Source: Streptomyces violaceusniger (lineage in GTDB: Bacteria; Actinomycetota; Actinomycetes; Streptomycetales; Streptomycetaceae). Taken from it: a DNA stretch of 64,000 nucleotides. The position numbers were made by a program, and so were the translations under genes. The notes under the pieces are model-generated. The model did no database searches. It saw only the letters and a list, made by a program, of their open reading frames with translations, and had not been told where the DNA came from. The stretch lies in contig BJHW01000002.1 of assembly GCA_005405945.1 (NCBI GenBank), forward strand, positions 682,001 to 746,000. Direction: 5' to 3'. Numbering within the stretch: position 1 is the stretch's first letter; each line of letters starts with the position of its first letter. Positions 29,327 to 37,959 of this stretch are shown here, in pieces.

Positions 29327-30096
29327 TCAGCCGCGCCGCCCGCCGCGCGCGCCGGAGCGCGAACGCGGACGGAGAGCGGCGGCCGCGAGGACCGCGGGCG
29401 CGGTGAGCAGCAGGGTGAAGGTGACCAAGGAGGTCCCGTTGTCGGGCTTCTCGCGCGCGGGTTTCTCATACGCGTGCAGCTCGACGGCACGGGTCCTGGT
29501 CGGTGCGGGAGCCGGCGCGGGGGGTGATGCCGGAGGCTGAGTGCGGGAGGGCGGGGGCGGCGGCAGCGGAAGCGCGGGCGCGCGGGTGGGCCCCGGCGCG
29601 GGGAGCCGCGGAGCGGGCGTGGGGGAGGGGGCCCGCGGCGTCGGGGTGGGCGTAGGGCTCTGGGACGGTGTGGGCGTACGGCTCGGCGTGGCCGACGGGC
29701 TGGGGGTGGGTGTCGCGGACGGCGTCGGGGTGGGCGTGGGTGTAGGAGTCGGCGTGGGTGTGGGCGTCGGTGTCGGCGTGGGCGTTGGGGTCGGTGTCGG
29801 CTTGGGTGGCTTGGGCGGTTTGGGGCACCAGCCGTACCGGGCGACGAGGCCGACCGGGCCCGCCGAGGCGGCGACGCACACACACAGGCCCGGACCGATC
29901 CGGATCCGCACCGAGGTGAGCGGTCCGTCGTCCGGGCCCCGGCCCAGGACCGGGTATCGGCCGTCGGCCGAGGCGAGGCGGGCGCGGTCGCCGGACCGTC
30001 ACCGTCCCCGTCGGCCAGGGCTGTCGCCCCCGCCGAGGTGAGGACAAGGGCAGTGGCCAGGGCCCCCGCACGCCATACGCGCTGCCATCGCTTCAC
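29327..30096 (-). CDS. Secreted Pro-Thr repeat protein with C-terminal membrane anchor
   Basis: About 256 aa. A signal peptide (VKRWQRVWRAGALATALVL, cleavage after ATALA) leads to a short domain (VRIRIGPGLCVCVAASAG), then a PT-rich stalk of about 100 residues that turns Pro/Ser/Ala-rich, and a C-terminal hydrophobic segment (SLVTFTLLLTAPAVLAAAAL) with an Arg-rich tail. This looks like a wall- or membrane-anchored stalk, but no LPxTG is present (KPDNGTS sits there). One base is missing near 29992, joining the signal peptide to the rest. I chose the GTG at 30096; an ATG at 30180 is in frame, but the interval contains a perfect hairpin. It lies 33 bp upstream of DUF4239 on the same strand. Confidence 0.65.
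29640..29812. repeat. GTGGGC/GTCGGT-type hexamer microsatellite (codes Pro-Thr)
   Basis: A long run of imperfect 6-bp units (GTGGGC, GTGGGT, GTCGGT on the + strand) encodes the Thr-Pro stalk on the minus strand. Units are cleanest at 29728-29810. The unit length is a multiple of three, so copy-number changes would alter stalk length without breaking the frame. Confidence 0.85.
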
Positions 30097-30145
30097 GAGG
30101 AGATGTTCCGCCGAACGGGCGCCCGCCAGCCGTGTGACCACCGAA

Positions 30146-30165
30146 ATTCCCCTGAATAGGGGAAT
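30146..30165. promoter_or_regulatory. Perfect 8-bp inverted repeat upstream of the Pro-Thr protein
   Basis: ATTCCCCT-GAAT-AGGGGAAT is an exact inverted repeat with a 4-base loop, 50 bp upstream of the chosen GTG (30096). It could be an operator or an mRNA hairpin. The rest of the 197-bp gap to the acyl-CoA dehydrogenase stop shows nothing else I can name. Confidence 0.5.
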
Positions 30166-30293
30166 GGGTAGTGCTGACATTGGCGCATCGAGGTTGAGTC
30201 GAGGACGTTCCCCTCATACGTGCTCGGCTGACCGAAAGCGCGTATCGGCCGCGTCCGCCGTCTCGCCCGCGTCGGACGCGCCGTCCGAGGGCG

Positions 30294-31940
30294 TCATCGC
30301 GCGTCCTTCGGGCGGGCCCGCTCCAGGATCGGGCCGGTGTCGGTGCCGGGCGGCAGGGTGCCGAAGGCGTGCCCCCAGTCCCCGTCGAGCCGCGAGGCGC
30401 AGAACGCGTCGGCGACCGCCGGGTGGCTGTACCGCACCAGCAGGCTGCCCTGGAGCACCAGCGTCATCTGCTCGGCCAGCCGGCGCGCCAGCAGCTGCGC
30501 CCGCTCGGGGTCGGTGAGCCGCGGCAGCAGCCCGCGCAGCCGGTCCACGGCCGCGTCCAGCCGGGCGTCGGCCCCGGCCGCGGCGTCGACCTCGGCGAGG
30601 AACGCCTCCAGGGCGCCGTTCTCCCGGCCCAGCGCGCGCAGTACGTCGAGCGCGGCGACGTTACCCGAGCCCTCCCAGATCGACAGCAGGGGCGCCTCGC
30701 GATACAGGCGGGGCATCCCGGACTCCTCCACATAGCCGTTGCCACCCAGGCACTCCAGGGCCTCGGCGGCGTGGGTGGCGCCGCGCTTGCACACCCAGTA
30801 CTTGCTCACCGCGAGCCCCAGCCTGCGCAGTGCCGCCTCGCCCTCGTCCCCGGCCTCCGCGCGGTCCAGGGCGGACGCGAGCCGCATCGCGAGGGTGGTG
30901 GCCGCCTCCGACTCGACCGCCAGATCGGCGAGCACATTGCGCATCAGCGGCTGGTCGACCAGCTCGGCGCCGAACGCCCGGCGGTGCTCGGCGTGGTGCA
31001 GCGCCTGCCTCAGCCCGGCCCGCATGCCCGCCGCCGAGCCGATGACGCAGTCCAGCCGGGTGACGTTGACCATCTCCACGATGGTCCGCACCCCGCGGCC
31101 CGGTTCGCCGACCCGCCAGGCCAGGGCGGACTCGTACTCGATCTCGGCCGACGCGTTGGAGCGGTTGCCCAGCTTGTTCTTCAGCCGCATCAGCCGCAGC
31201 GGGTTGCGGCTGCCGTCCGGCAGCACCCGGGGCACCAGGAAGCAGGTGACCCCCTCCTCCGTCCGGGCCAGCGTGAGGAAGACATCGCTCATCGGCGCGG
31301 AGGTGAACCACTTGTGGCCGGTGAGCAGGTAGCGGCCCTCGCCGTCCGGTACGGCCCGGGTGGTGTTGGCGCGGACGTCCGAGCCGCCCTGCTTCTCCGT
31401 CATCGACATGCCCGCGATCAGGCCCCGCTTGCCGAGTGGCGGCCGCAGCCCGAAGTCGTAGCTGCGGGCGGCCAGCAGCGGCTCGTACACGGCGGCGAGC
31501 TCCGGCTCGGCGCGCAGCGCCGGGACCGCGGCGTACGTCATGGAGATCGGGCAGCCATGGCCGGGCTCGGCCTGTGCGAAGGCGTAGAACTTGGCCGCGC
31601 GCACCAGGTGGGCGCCGGGACGGGTCTCGCTCCACGCGGCCGCGTGCTGGCCGCTCTCCACGGCGACGCCCATCAACTGGTGATAGGCGGGGTGGTACTC
31701 GACCTCGTCGACGCGGTGGCCGTAGCGGTCGTGGGTATGCAGCACCGGGGGGTGCTCCTCGGCCATTCGCGCCCAGTCCTGCACCTCGGCGGAACCGGCC
31801 CGCGCGCCCAGGTCCCGCACCTCCTGTTCGCCCCAGCCGCCGCCGTGCCGCCGCAGTGCCTCCAGCAGGGCGGGGTCGTCCGCGGTGCTGAAGCCGATGA
31901 GCGGCGGGGCCTGGTTGAGGACCTCGTGCGTGGCGCTCAT
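30294..31940 (-). CDS. AidB-type acyl-CoA dehydrogenase
   Basis: A 548-aa flavoprotein of the AidB / isovaleryl-CoA dehydrogenase-like subfamily. Hallmarks: HPAYHQLMGVAVESG, GCPISMTYAAVPALR, GMSMTEKQGGSDVRANTT, RLKNKLGNRSNASAEIEY, and ECLGGNGYVEESGMPRLYRE with SIWEGSGNV. AidB-like proteins bind DNA and are linked to alkylation damage, but many actinobacterial copies are uncharacterised. GAGGAG with a 9-base spacer favours the ATG at 31940 over 31949. Divergent from the PaaX-type regulator, a common pairing for autoregulated catabolic genes. Confidence 0.92.
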   Translation of the reverse strand: MSATHEVLNQAPPLIGFSTADDPALLEALRRHGGGWGEQEVRDLGARAGSAEVQDWARMAEEHPPVLHTHDRYGHRVDEVEYHPAYHQLMGVAVESGQHAAAWSETRPGAHLVRAAKFYAFAQAEPGHGCPISMTYAAVPALRAEPELAAVYEPLLAARSYDFGLRPPLGKRGLIAGMSMTEKQGGSDVRANTTRAVPDGEGRYLLTGHKWFTSAPMSDVFLTLARTEEGVTCFLVPRVLPDGSRNPLRLMRLKNKLGNRSNASAEIEYESALAWRVGEPGRGVRTIVEMVNVTRLDCVIGSAAGMRAGLRQALHHAEHRRAFGAELVDQPLMRNVLADLAVESEAATTLAMRLASALDRAEAGDEGEAALRRLGLAVSKYWVCKRGATHAAEALECLGGNGYVEESGMPRLYREAPLLSIWEGSGNVAALDVLRALGRENGALEAFLAEVDAAAGADARLDAAVDRLRGLLPRLTDPERAQLLARRLAEQMTLVLQGSLLVRYSHPAVADAFCASRLDGDWGHAFGTLPPGTDTGPILERARPKDAR

Positions 31941-32042
31941 GGCAGACATCTCCTCGTTCGCGGTGGTCTCCCGGGCCCGGCCGGGCCTTACACTTCCAGT
32001 ATGCGCGACAGAGAACTGTAATGGGTAGGGTTTCGCGTAACC

Positions 32043-32783
32043 ATGGACGACACCGGAACGCTCACCCTGCGGCCGCTGACCGCGCGCTCGGTGGTGCTCA
32101 GCACCCTGCTGGGCCTCCACCCGCCCCAGCTGCCCGCCCGCGCGCTGGTGCGCGTCGGCGCGCTCTTCGGCACCGCCGAGGGCACCATCCGGGTCGCGCT
32201 CACCCGGATGGTCGCGGCCGGTGACCTGGAGCAGAGCGATGGCACCTACCGGCTCACCGACCGGCTGCTGGCCCGCCAGGCGCGGCAGGACGAGAGCCGG
32301 GCCCCGCGCACCCGGCGCTGGGGCGGCGCGTGGGAGATCGCGATCGTCACCTCCGACCGGCGCGAGGCGGCCGAGCGCGCCGCCCTCCGCCAGGCCATGG
32401 CCACCCTGCGCCTGGCCGAGCTGCGCGAGGGCACCTGGATGCGCCCCGCCAACCTCGTCCACCCGCGCCCGGACGTCGCCGCCGAGCAGTGCGGCTGGTT
32501 CACCGGCGCGCCGGAAGGCGATCCGGCCGAGCTCGCCGCGCGCCTGTGGGACCTGGACGGCTGGGCCCGCCAGGCCCGGCTGCTCGGCGCGGCCCTGGAG
32601 GACGCGGAGGAACCGGCCGACCGCTTCACCGTCGCGGCCGCCGCCCTCCGCCACCTGCTCGCCGACCCCGTCCTCCCCGATCGGCTCCTGCCCAAGGACT
32701 GGCCGGGTACCGAGCTGCGCCGCCGCTACGATGCGTTCGAACGCGACTTCCGGGCGTGGCTGCCGCGGTACGCGGGCGGCTGA
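32043..32783 (+). CDS. PaaX-family transcriptional regulator
   Basis: A 246-aa repressor. The N-terminal winged helix is TARSVVLSTLLGLHPPQLPA ... EGTIRVALTRMVAAGDLE, followed by the PaaX central domain (GGAWEIAIVTSDRREAAERAALR) and C-terminal domain. PaaX-type repressors respond to aryl- or acyl-CoA thioesters. It is divergent from AidB across 102 bp, which contains an imperfect TTACA ... TGTAA arrangement (31988-32021) as a candidate operator. No good SD precedes the ATG at 32043. Confidence 0.88.
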   Translation: MDDTGTLTLRPLTARSVVLSTLLGLHPPQLPARALVRVGALFGTAEGTIRVALTRMVAAGDLEQSDGTYRLTDRLLARQARQDESRAPRTRRWGGAWEIAIVTSDRREAAERAALRQAMATLRLAELREGTWMRPANLVHPRPDVAAEQCGWFTGAPEGDPAELAARLWDLDGWARQARLLGAALEDAEEPADRFTVAAAALRHLLADPVLPDRLLPKDWPGTELRRRYDAFERDFRAWLPRYAGG

Positions 32784-32801
32784 CCACGCGGGCGTCCCCG
32801 G

Positions 32802-33806
32802 TTACGCCGATTCGCGGATCACCAGCTCCGTGGGGAGGACCAGCGCCGGTTCGATGGTCTCTCCGGCGGTCAGGCGCAGCAGTTGGCGGGCCAGGCGGCG
32901 GCCGATGCCGCCTATCGGCTGGCGGACGGTGGTCAGCGGGGGCTCGGTGTAGCGCGCGGGCTCTATGTCGTCGAAGCCGACCACCGCCACGTCGTCCGGC
33001 ACCCGCCGGCCCGCCCGGCGCAGCGCCCGCAACACCCCGATCGCCATCAGGTCGGAGGCCACGAACACTCCGTCCAGCCGCGGCTCCCGGTCCAGCAGCT
33101 CCCGCATCGCGACCGCCCCTGACTCCTGGGTGAAGTCCCCGACCGCGACACGCGCCGCCAGCCGCGCCCCGTCCAGCGCCGCCCGGTAGCCCGAGAGCCG
33201 GTCCATCCCGGCCACCATGTCCTGCGGGCCCGCGACCGTGGCGATACGGGTGCGCCCGGAGCGGATCAGATGCTCCACGGCCAGCGCCGCGCCCGCCGCG
33301 TTGTCCACCCCCACGTACGGCGGCGACGCAGGGCCCGGCACCCGCTCGTTGCAGACCACCGGGATGCCCATCCCGGCCAGCGCGGCGGGCAGCGGATCGG
33401 CGCCGTGCATCGACGCGACCATGACCCCGTCCACATGGCGGGCCAGCGCGAAGCGCTCGATGCGGTCGCGGCTGGCGGCGGACCTGGCCATCATCAGCAC
33501 CAGCTGCTTGTCCGCACCCTCCAGCTCCTGGCTCACCCCGCGTACCACGCCCGGGAAGAACCGGTCGTCGGAGAAGACCCGGCCCGGCTCCTCGGGAAGC
33601 ACCAGCGCGAAGGAGTCGGTGCGCTGGGTGACCAGGCTGCGGGCCGCCTGGTTGGGGATGTAGCCCAGCTCCTGGATGGCGCTCAGGACCGCCTCACGGC
33701 TGTCCTCGCCGACCTTGGTCGAGCCGTTGACGACACGGGAGACGGTGGCGCGCGAGACACCCGCGCGCCGCGCCACGCTCTCCAGGGTGGGCCGGGGCCG
33801 GTGCAT
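32802..33806 (-). CDS. LacI-family transcriptional regulator
   Basis: A 334-aa regulator. The HTH reads TLESVARRAGVSRATVSRVV with hinge GYIPNQAARSLVTQRTDSFA, and the ligand domain includes GVDNAAGAALAVEHLIRSG and VAVVGFDDIEPARYTEPPL. An alternative ATG at 33836 adds ten residues with no SD; 33806 gives the usual N-terminal length and leaves a palindromic motif (33831-33844) in the leader. It converges on the PaaX gene with an 18-bp gap and lies 58 bp upstream of the acyl-CoA dehydrogenase stop. Ligand unknown. Confidence 0.9.
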   Translation of the reverse strand: MHRPRPTLESVARRAGVSRATVSRVVNGSTKVGEDSREAVLSAIQELGYIPNQAARSLVTQRTDSFALVLPEEPGRVFSDDRFFPGVVRGVSQELEGADKQLVLMMARSAASRDRIERFALARHVDGVMVASMHGADPLPAALAGMGIPVVCNERVPGPASPPYVGVDNAAGAALAVEHLIRSGRTRIATVAGPQDMVAGMDRLSGYRAALDGARLAARVAVGDFTQESGAVAMRELLDREPRLDGVFVASDLMAIGVLRALRRAGRRVPDDVAVVGFDDIEPARYTEPPLTTVRQPIGGIGRRLARQLLRLTAGETIEPALVLPTELVIRESA

Positions 33807-33830
33807 CCGCGCATACCTCGCTGTTCGCTC

Positions 33831-33844
33831 AACCATGGGTCGAT
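33831..33844. promoter_or_regulatory. Candidate LacI operator AACCATGGGTCGAT
   Basis: The 14 bp AACCATGGGTCGAT, centred on CCATGG, lies about 25 bp upstream of the LacI start at 33806. The identical 14 bp recurs at 48295-48308, where it extends to the palindrome ATCGAACCATGGGTCGAT. CG-centred or palindromic sites at their own promoters are usual for LacI-family autoregulators. Confidence 0.45.
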
Positions 33845-33864
33845 ACAGCATGGAGCAAGACCGG

Positions 33865-34902
33865 TCAGGGCGCGAGGACGCGGGCGCGGCACACCGACGG
33901 GGAGCCCCAGGCGGAGCGCAGGGCGCGGGCCTTGCGGATCCACAGCGAGAGGTCGTACTCGTCGGTGTAGCCGAGCGCGCCGTGCAGTTGGAGGGCGGTG
34001 CGCGCCGCCGTGTACGCGGCCTCGCCGGCGGCCACCTTCGCCGCGGCGACCTCCGCGCGGACGTCGCCCACGGGCCCCGACGGGGGCGCGCCACCCGAGG
34101 GCCCCGACGTGAGCGCCACCGCGGCCCCGTACAGCAGCGGCCGGGCGAACTCCAGGCCGATGAGCGCGTCCGCCAGCCGGTGCTTCACCGCCTGGAACGA
34201 GCCGATCGGGCGGCCGAACTGGGTGCGCTGCCCGGCGTACGCCGCGGTGCGCTCCACCAGCGCGAGCCCGGTGCCCAGCGACAGCGCGGCCGTGGCGAAG
34301 GCGGCCCAGTCCGCGGCGCGCGCGGCGGCCGCGGCCACGGCCGGGCCCCGGGCGAGCAGCTCGCCGCCGGGCAGCGGCCGGGCCAGTCGGCGGGCCGGGT
34401 CGAACGAGGGCTGGACCGGCCCGTGCCCCGGGGCCAGCCACAGCTCCTCGCCCTCGACGGCGAAGACGGCGTCGGCGGCGTCCGCGTCCAGCGCGTACGG
34501 CCCGCCGTCGGCCGCCGCGAGCGTCACCAGCGCCCGCCCGCCGGCGATCCGGGGCAGCCAGTCCTCGGCCACCTGCCCGCTCCGCGCCGTGCCGCCCTCG
34601 GCGAGTCCGGCCAGCAGCACCGCGGCGGCGGCCGTCTCGGCCAGGGGCCCCGGCACGGCGTGCCGCCCCGCCGCGACATACGCCACGCCCAGTTCGACGG
34701 GCAGCGGCCCGACGCCCTCGTACGCCTCCGGTACGGCCAGTGACGTCACCCCGGCGTCGGCGAGCCGCCCCCACACCGCCCGCCCCGGCGCGTGCTCGCC
34801 GCGAGCCCAGGCCCGGACGGCGTGCGGCGTGTCGGTCCCGCCGAGCATCCGGTCCACGGTGCGGCCGAAGTCCGTCTGCGCCTGATCCAGCATGAACCTC
34901 AT
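33865..34902 (-). CDS. Acyl-CoA dehydrogenase, beta-type subunit (FadE33-like)
   Basis: 345 aa, shorter than a full acyl-CoA dehydrogenase. The C-terminal FAD-interacting half is clear: FGRPIGSFQAVKHRLADALI and LQLHGALGYTDEYDLSLWIR. The xSEPxxGSD motif of catalytic subunits is missing (VTLAAADGGPYALD stands in its place). In actinobacterial steroid degradation such short proteins pair with a catalytic alpha subunit in alpha2beta2 enzymes. The likely partner is the next gene upstream on the same strand (35153-36342). The 250-bp gap between the two shows nothing I can name. Confidence 0.82.
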   Translation of the reverse strand: MRFMLDQAQTDFGRTVDRMLGGTDTPHAVRAWARGEHAPGRAVWGRLADAGVTSLAVPEAYEGVGPLPVELGVAYVAAGRHAVPGPLAETAAAAVLLAGLAEGGTARSGQVAEDWLPRIAGGRALVTLAAADGGPYALDADAADAVFAVEGEELWLAPGHGPVQPSFDPARRLARPLPGGELLARGPAVAAAAARAADWAAFATAALSLGTGLALVERTAAYAGQRTQFGRPIGSFQAVKHRLADALIGLEFARPLLYGAAVALTSGPSGGAPPSGPVGDVRAEVAAAKVAAGEAAYTAARTALQLHGALGYTDEYDLSLWIRKARALRSAWGSPSVCRARVLAP

Positions 34903-35152
34903 CCGGGCGCCTCCTCTACGGCCAATGGGCCCGTCACCTGCCACGGGGCGCGCCGCCTCGGCCGCGGCCACGGGCCCGTCATCTGAGCCGCCTCGGGCCG
35001 GGCCGCCTCATGTGCGGCGGCGTGCGGTCCCGACCGCGGCCCGGACCGCGGCCCCGGCCGCGTCGGGCCCCGGTAGTCGCCCCGGGCGCGCCGGGTCCCG
35101 TCGCGGTCCGGGGGCCGCTCTCCGTACGAGGTACGTGCTCCCCGGCCGACCC

Positions 35153-36342
35153 TCACCGGCGTCCCTTCGGCAGGCCCAGCAGCCGCTCGGCGATGATGTC
35201 GCGCTGGATCTCGTTCGTGCCCGCGTAGATCGGGCCCGCCAGGGCGAAGGTGTAGCCGTCGGACCACGGGCCGGGCGCGTCCGGGTCGTCGGCGGCGTCG
35301 GACAGTTCGCCGTGGGGTCCCAGCAGATCCAGGGCCGTCTCGTGGAGGGCGATGTCCAGCTCCGACCAGAAGACCTTGTTCAGGCTGGACTCGGCCCCGA
35401 GCGAGCCCCCGGCGGCCAGGCGGGAGGCGCCCGCGCAGGCGAAGAGCTCATACGCGCGGGCGCCGATCACCGCGTCGGCGACCCGGTCGCGCAGCGAGGC
35501 CGCCTCGATCCCCGCGTCGCTTTCGGCCTCGCCCGCCCGCTCCCGCCACAGCGCCACCAGGCGCCGCGCCGCCGCGGTGAACCGGCCGGGGCTGCGCAGG
35601 GTCAGCCCGCGCTCGTTGCCCGCCGTGCTCATCGCGATGCGCCAGCCCTGCCCCGGCTCGCCGATGAGGTCCTCGTCGGGGACGAACACCTCGTCCAGGA
35701 ACAGCTCGGCGAAGGCCGGCTTGCCGTCGAGGCGGCCGATGGGGCGCACGGTCACACCGGGCGCGTCCAGGGCGAACATCAGATACGTCAGCCCCCGGTG
35801 CGGCGCGTCCGCCGCCGGGTCGCTGCGGAACAGGCCGAAGGCCCGGTCGGCGAAGGCGGCCCGGGACGACCAGGTCTTCTGTCCGCTCAAGCGCCAGCCG
35901 CCGTCGGTGCGGCGGGCGGTGGAGCGCAGCGAGGCGAGGTCGGAGCCCGACTCCGGTTCGGACCACGCCTGGGCCCAGATCGTCTCGCCGCGCGCCATCG
36001 GCGGCAGGATCCGGGCGCGCTGCTCGGCGCTGCCGTGCTCGAAGAGGGTGGGGGCGAGCAGGCTGATCCCGTTCTGGCTCACCCGGCCGGGCGCGCCCGC
36101 CGCGTAGTACTCCTCCTCGAACAGCAGCCACTCGACCAGCGACGCCCCCGGCCGCCGTACTCCTCGGGCCACGTCACCGCCGACCAGCGGTCGGCCGCGA
36201 GGGTGCGCTCCCAGGCGCGGTGTGCTGCGAACCCCTCGGCGGTCTCCAGCGAGGGCAGCGGAGCGGCGGGCGTGTGCGCGGCCAGCCACCGCCGGGCCTC
36301 GGCCCGGAACGCCGACTGCCCCTCGGTGAGATCGAGGTCCAT
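35153..36342 (-). CDS. Acyl-CoA dehydrogenase, catalytic subunit (FadE30-like)
   Basis: 396 aa, with WSEPESGSDLASLRS (substrate/FAD loop), SGQKTWSSRAAFADRAF, GNERGLTL and GPIYAGTNEIQRDIIAERLL at the C-terminus. One base is missing in the C5 run 36145-36149, joining PEEYGGRG to ASLVEWLLFEEEYY. The ATG at 36342 lies 74 bp from the divergent SDR, across a KstR2-like operator. In Mycobacterium the same divergent neighbour and order (FadE30, IpdF, KstR2, FadA6) belong to steroid C/D-ring catabolism; assignment as FadE30 rests on that synteny. Confidence 0.85.
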
Positions 36343-36381
36343 CGGCGCACCACCCCCTCCATCAGCTCCGTTGGCGGGTTC

Positions 36382-36401
36382 CCTAACAAGTGTTTGGTAG
36401 G
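36382..36401. promoter_or_regulatory. KstR2-like operator in the divergent promoter
   Basis: CCTAACAAGTGTTTGGTAGG. The core AACAAGTGTTTGGT (36385-36398) matches the published KstR2 box AnCAAGnnCTTGnT at all but one fixed position, and the CCTA/TAGG flanks extend the dyad. It lies 16 bp before the SDR ATG and 40 bp before the acyl-CoA dehydrogenase ATG, so binding would silence both. Confidence 0.75.
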
Positions 36402-36417
36402 TTACCGTGGCGTCGTG

Positions 36418-37203
36418 ATGGACAACAAGGCGCCGTACGTCCCCGGCCATGGCCTCCTTACCGGTCGCACGGCCGTCATCACCGCCGCCGCGGGCGCCGG
36501 AATCGGCGGCGCCACGGCCCGCCGGTTTCTCGAGGAGGGCGCGCGTGTCGTCCTCGGCGACGCCCATGGGCGCCGGCTCAAGGAGACGGTGGCCACGCTC
36601 GCCGGGGAGTTCGGCGAGGAGCGGGTCGCCGGGCGCGTCAGCGATGTGACCGACGAGGCCCAGATCGCCGCGCTGTACGACCTCGCGGAGGAGCGCCACG
36701 GACGGCTGGACGCGGTGATCAACAACGCCGGGCTCGGCGGCACCGCCCTGCTGACCGAGATGACCGACGAGCAGTGGGACAAGGTCATCGACGTCACCCT
36801 GAACGGCACCTTCCGCTGCACCCGCGCCGCGCTGCGCCGGATGAAGACGGGCGGCCACGGCGGCGTCGTGGTCAACAACGCCTCGGTCGTCGGCTGGCGC
36901 GCCCAGGCCGGTCAGGCCCACTACGCGGCGGCCAAGGCGGGCGTCATGGCGCTCACCCGCTGCGCCGCGGTCGAGGCCGCCGCGTACCGGGTCCGGGTCA
37001 ACGCGGTCTCGCCGAGCCTGGCCATGCATCCGCACCTGGCGAAGGTCACCACCCCCGAGCTGCTGGCCGCGCTCACCGAGCGCGAGGCGTTCGGCCGGTA
37101 CGCCGAGCCCTGGGAGGTGGCCAACGTCATCGTCTTCCTGGCCAGCGGCTACTCGTCGTACATGACGGGCGAGACGGTGTCCGTGAGCAGCCAGCACCCA
37201 TGA
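36418..37203 (+). CDS. ipdF: Short-chain dehydrogenase (IpdF-like)
   Basis: A 261-aa classical SDR. NAD(P) motif TAAAGAGIGGATARRFLEEG, NNAGLGG, the catalytic serine region VVNNASVVGWRA, and active-site YAAAK. In KstR2 loci this position holds IpdF, which oxidises a hydroxyl on the HIP-CoA-derived intermediate. The start is ATG 36418 (a GTG at 36415 is also in frame). There is no SD, and the operator ends 16 bp upstream, so a leaderless transcript is possible. No frameshift. Confidence 0.83.
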   Translation: MDNKAPYVPGHGLLTGRTAVITAAAGAGIGGATARRFLEEGARVVLGDAHGRRLKETVATLAGEFGEERVAGRVSDVTDEAQIAALYDLAEERHGRLDAVINNAGLGGTALLTEMTDEQWDKVIDVTLNGTFRCTRAALRRMKTGGHGGVVVNNASVVGWRAQAGQAHYAAAKAGVMALTRCAAVEAAAYRVRVNAVSPSLAMHPHLAKVTTPELLAALTEREAFGRYAEPWEVANVIVFLASGYSSYMTGETVSVSSQHP

Positions 37204-37218
37204 CGCGAGAATGAGAAC

Positions 37219-37927
37219 GTGCCGAATTCCACCAGGAACCGCGCTTCCACCGGAAACAGCGCGAAGAACAGCCAGAAGAAGAACAGCGAGAAGAAGACGA
37301 CCGTGACCCCTCCCCGAGCGACGGCGCGAACTGCTCTCGACCGCGGCGGAGGTCTTCGCCGCCCAGGGGTACAACGCCACCACCGTCCGCCGGATCGCGG
37401 ACGAGGCGGGGATGCTCGCGGGCAGCCTCTACTACCACTTCGACTCCAAGGAGTCGATGGTCGACGAGATCCTCTCCACCTTCCTGAACGAGCTCTGGGC
37501 CGGGTACGACGCGGTGCTCGGCGCCGGCCTCGGCCCCCGGGAGACCGTCGAGGCACTCGTCACCGAGTCCTTCCGGGAGATCGACCGGCACCGCGCCGCC
37601 GTCGCGATCTACCAGAAGGAGTCCCAGCACCTGTCCACGCAGCCGCGCTTCCGCTATCTCACCGAATCGCGGGGGAGGTTCGAGCGGGCGTGGCTGGGCG
37701 CGCTGGAGCGCGGAGTGGCCGAGGGGGTCTTCCGCGCCGACCTCGACATCCGGCTGGCGTACCGCTTCCTGCGCGACACGGTGTGGGTCGCCGCCTCCTG
37801 GTACCGGCCGGGAGGCCGGCACAGCCCCGAGGAGATCGCCCGCCAGTATCTGTCGATGGTCCTGGACGGCATCACTCCGCGAGACGACCGCCGCGACCGG
37901 ACACAACGCGAGACGCAACGACCGTAA
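37219..37927 (+). CDS. kstR2: TetR-family repressor, KstR2-like
   Basis: Predicted repressor of the flanking acyl-CoA genes. The HTH reads LLSTAAEVFAAQGYNATTVR and then RIADEAGMLAGSLYYHFDSK. The ligand domain has IYQKESQHLSTQPRFRYL, LAYRFLRDTVWVAASWYRPG and QYLSMVLDGIT, which line up well with my recollection of mycobacterial KstR2 along their length. Two bases are missing around 37311-37316 (TPP joins to ERRRELL). GTG 37219 gives a Lys/Asn-rich leader; a GTG at 37303 would start closer to the HTH and may be the real one. Known KstR2 is released by HIP-CoA. Confidence 0.82.
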
Positions 37928-37959
37928 GACCGTCATCTGAGAGATCTCAAGGAGCTGTC

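Noticed and set aside
29640..29812. CRISPR-like or satellite array
   Set aside because: Units are 6 bp with no spacers and translate to a Thr-Pro stalk on the minus strand; no cas genes are present.
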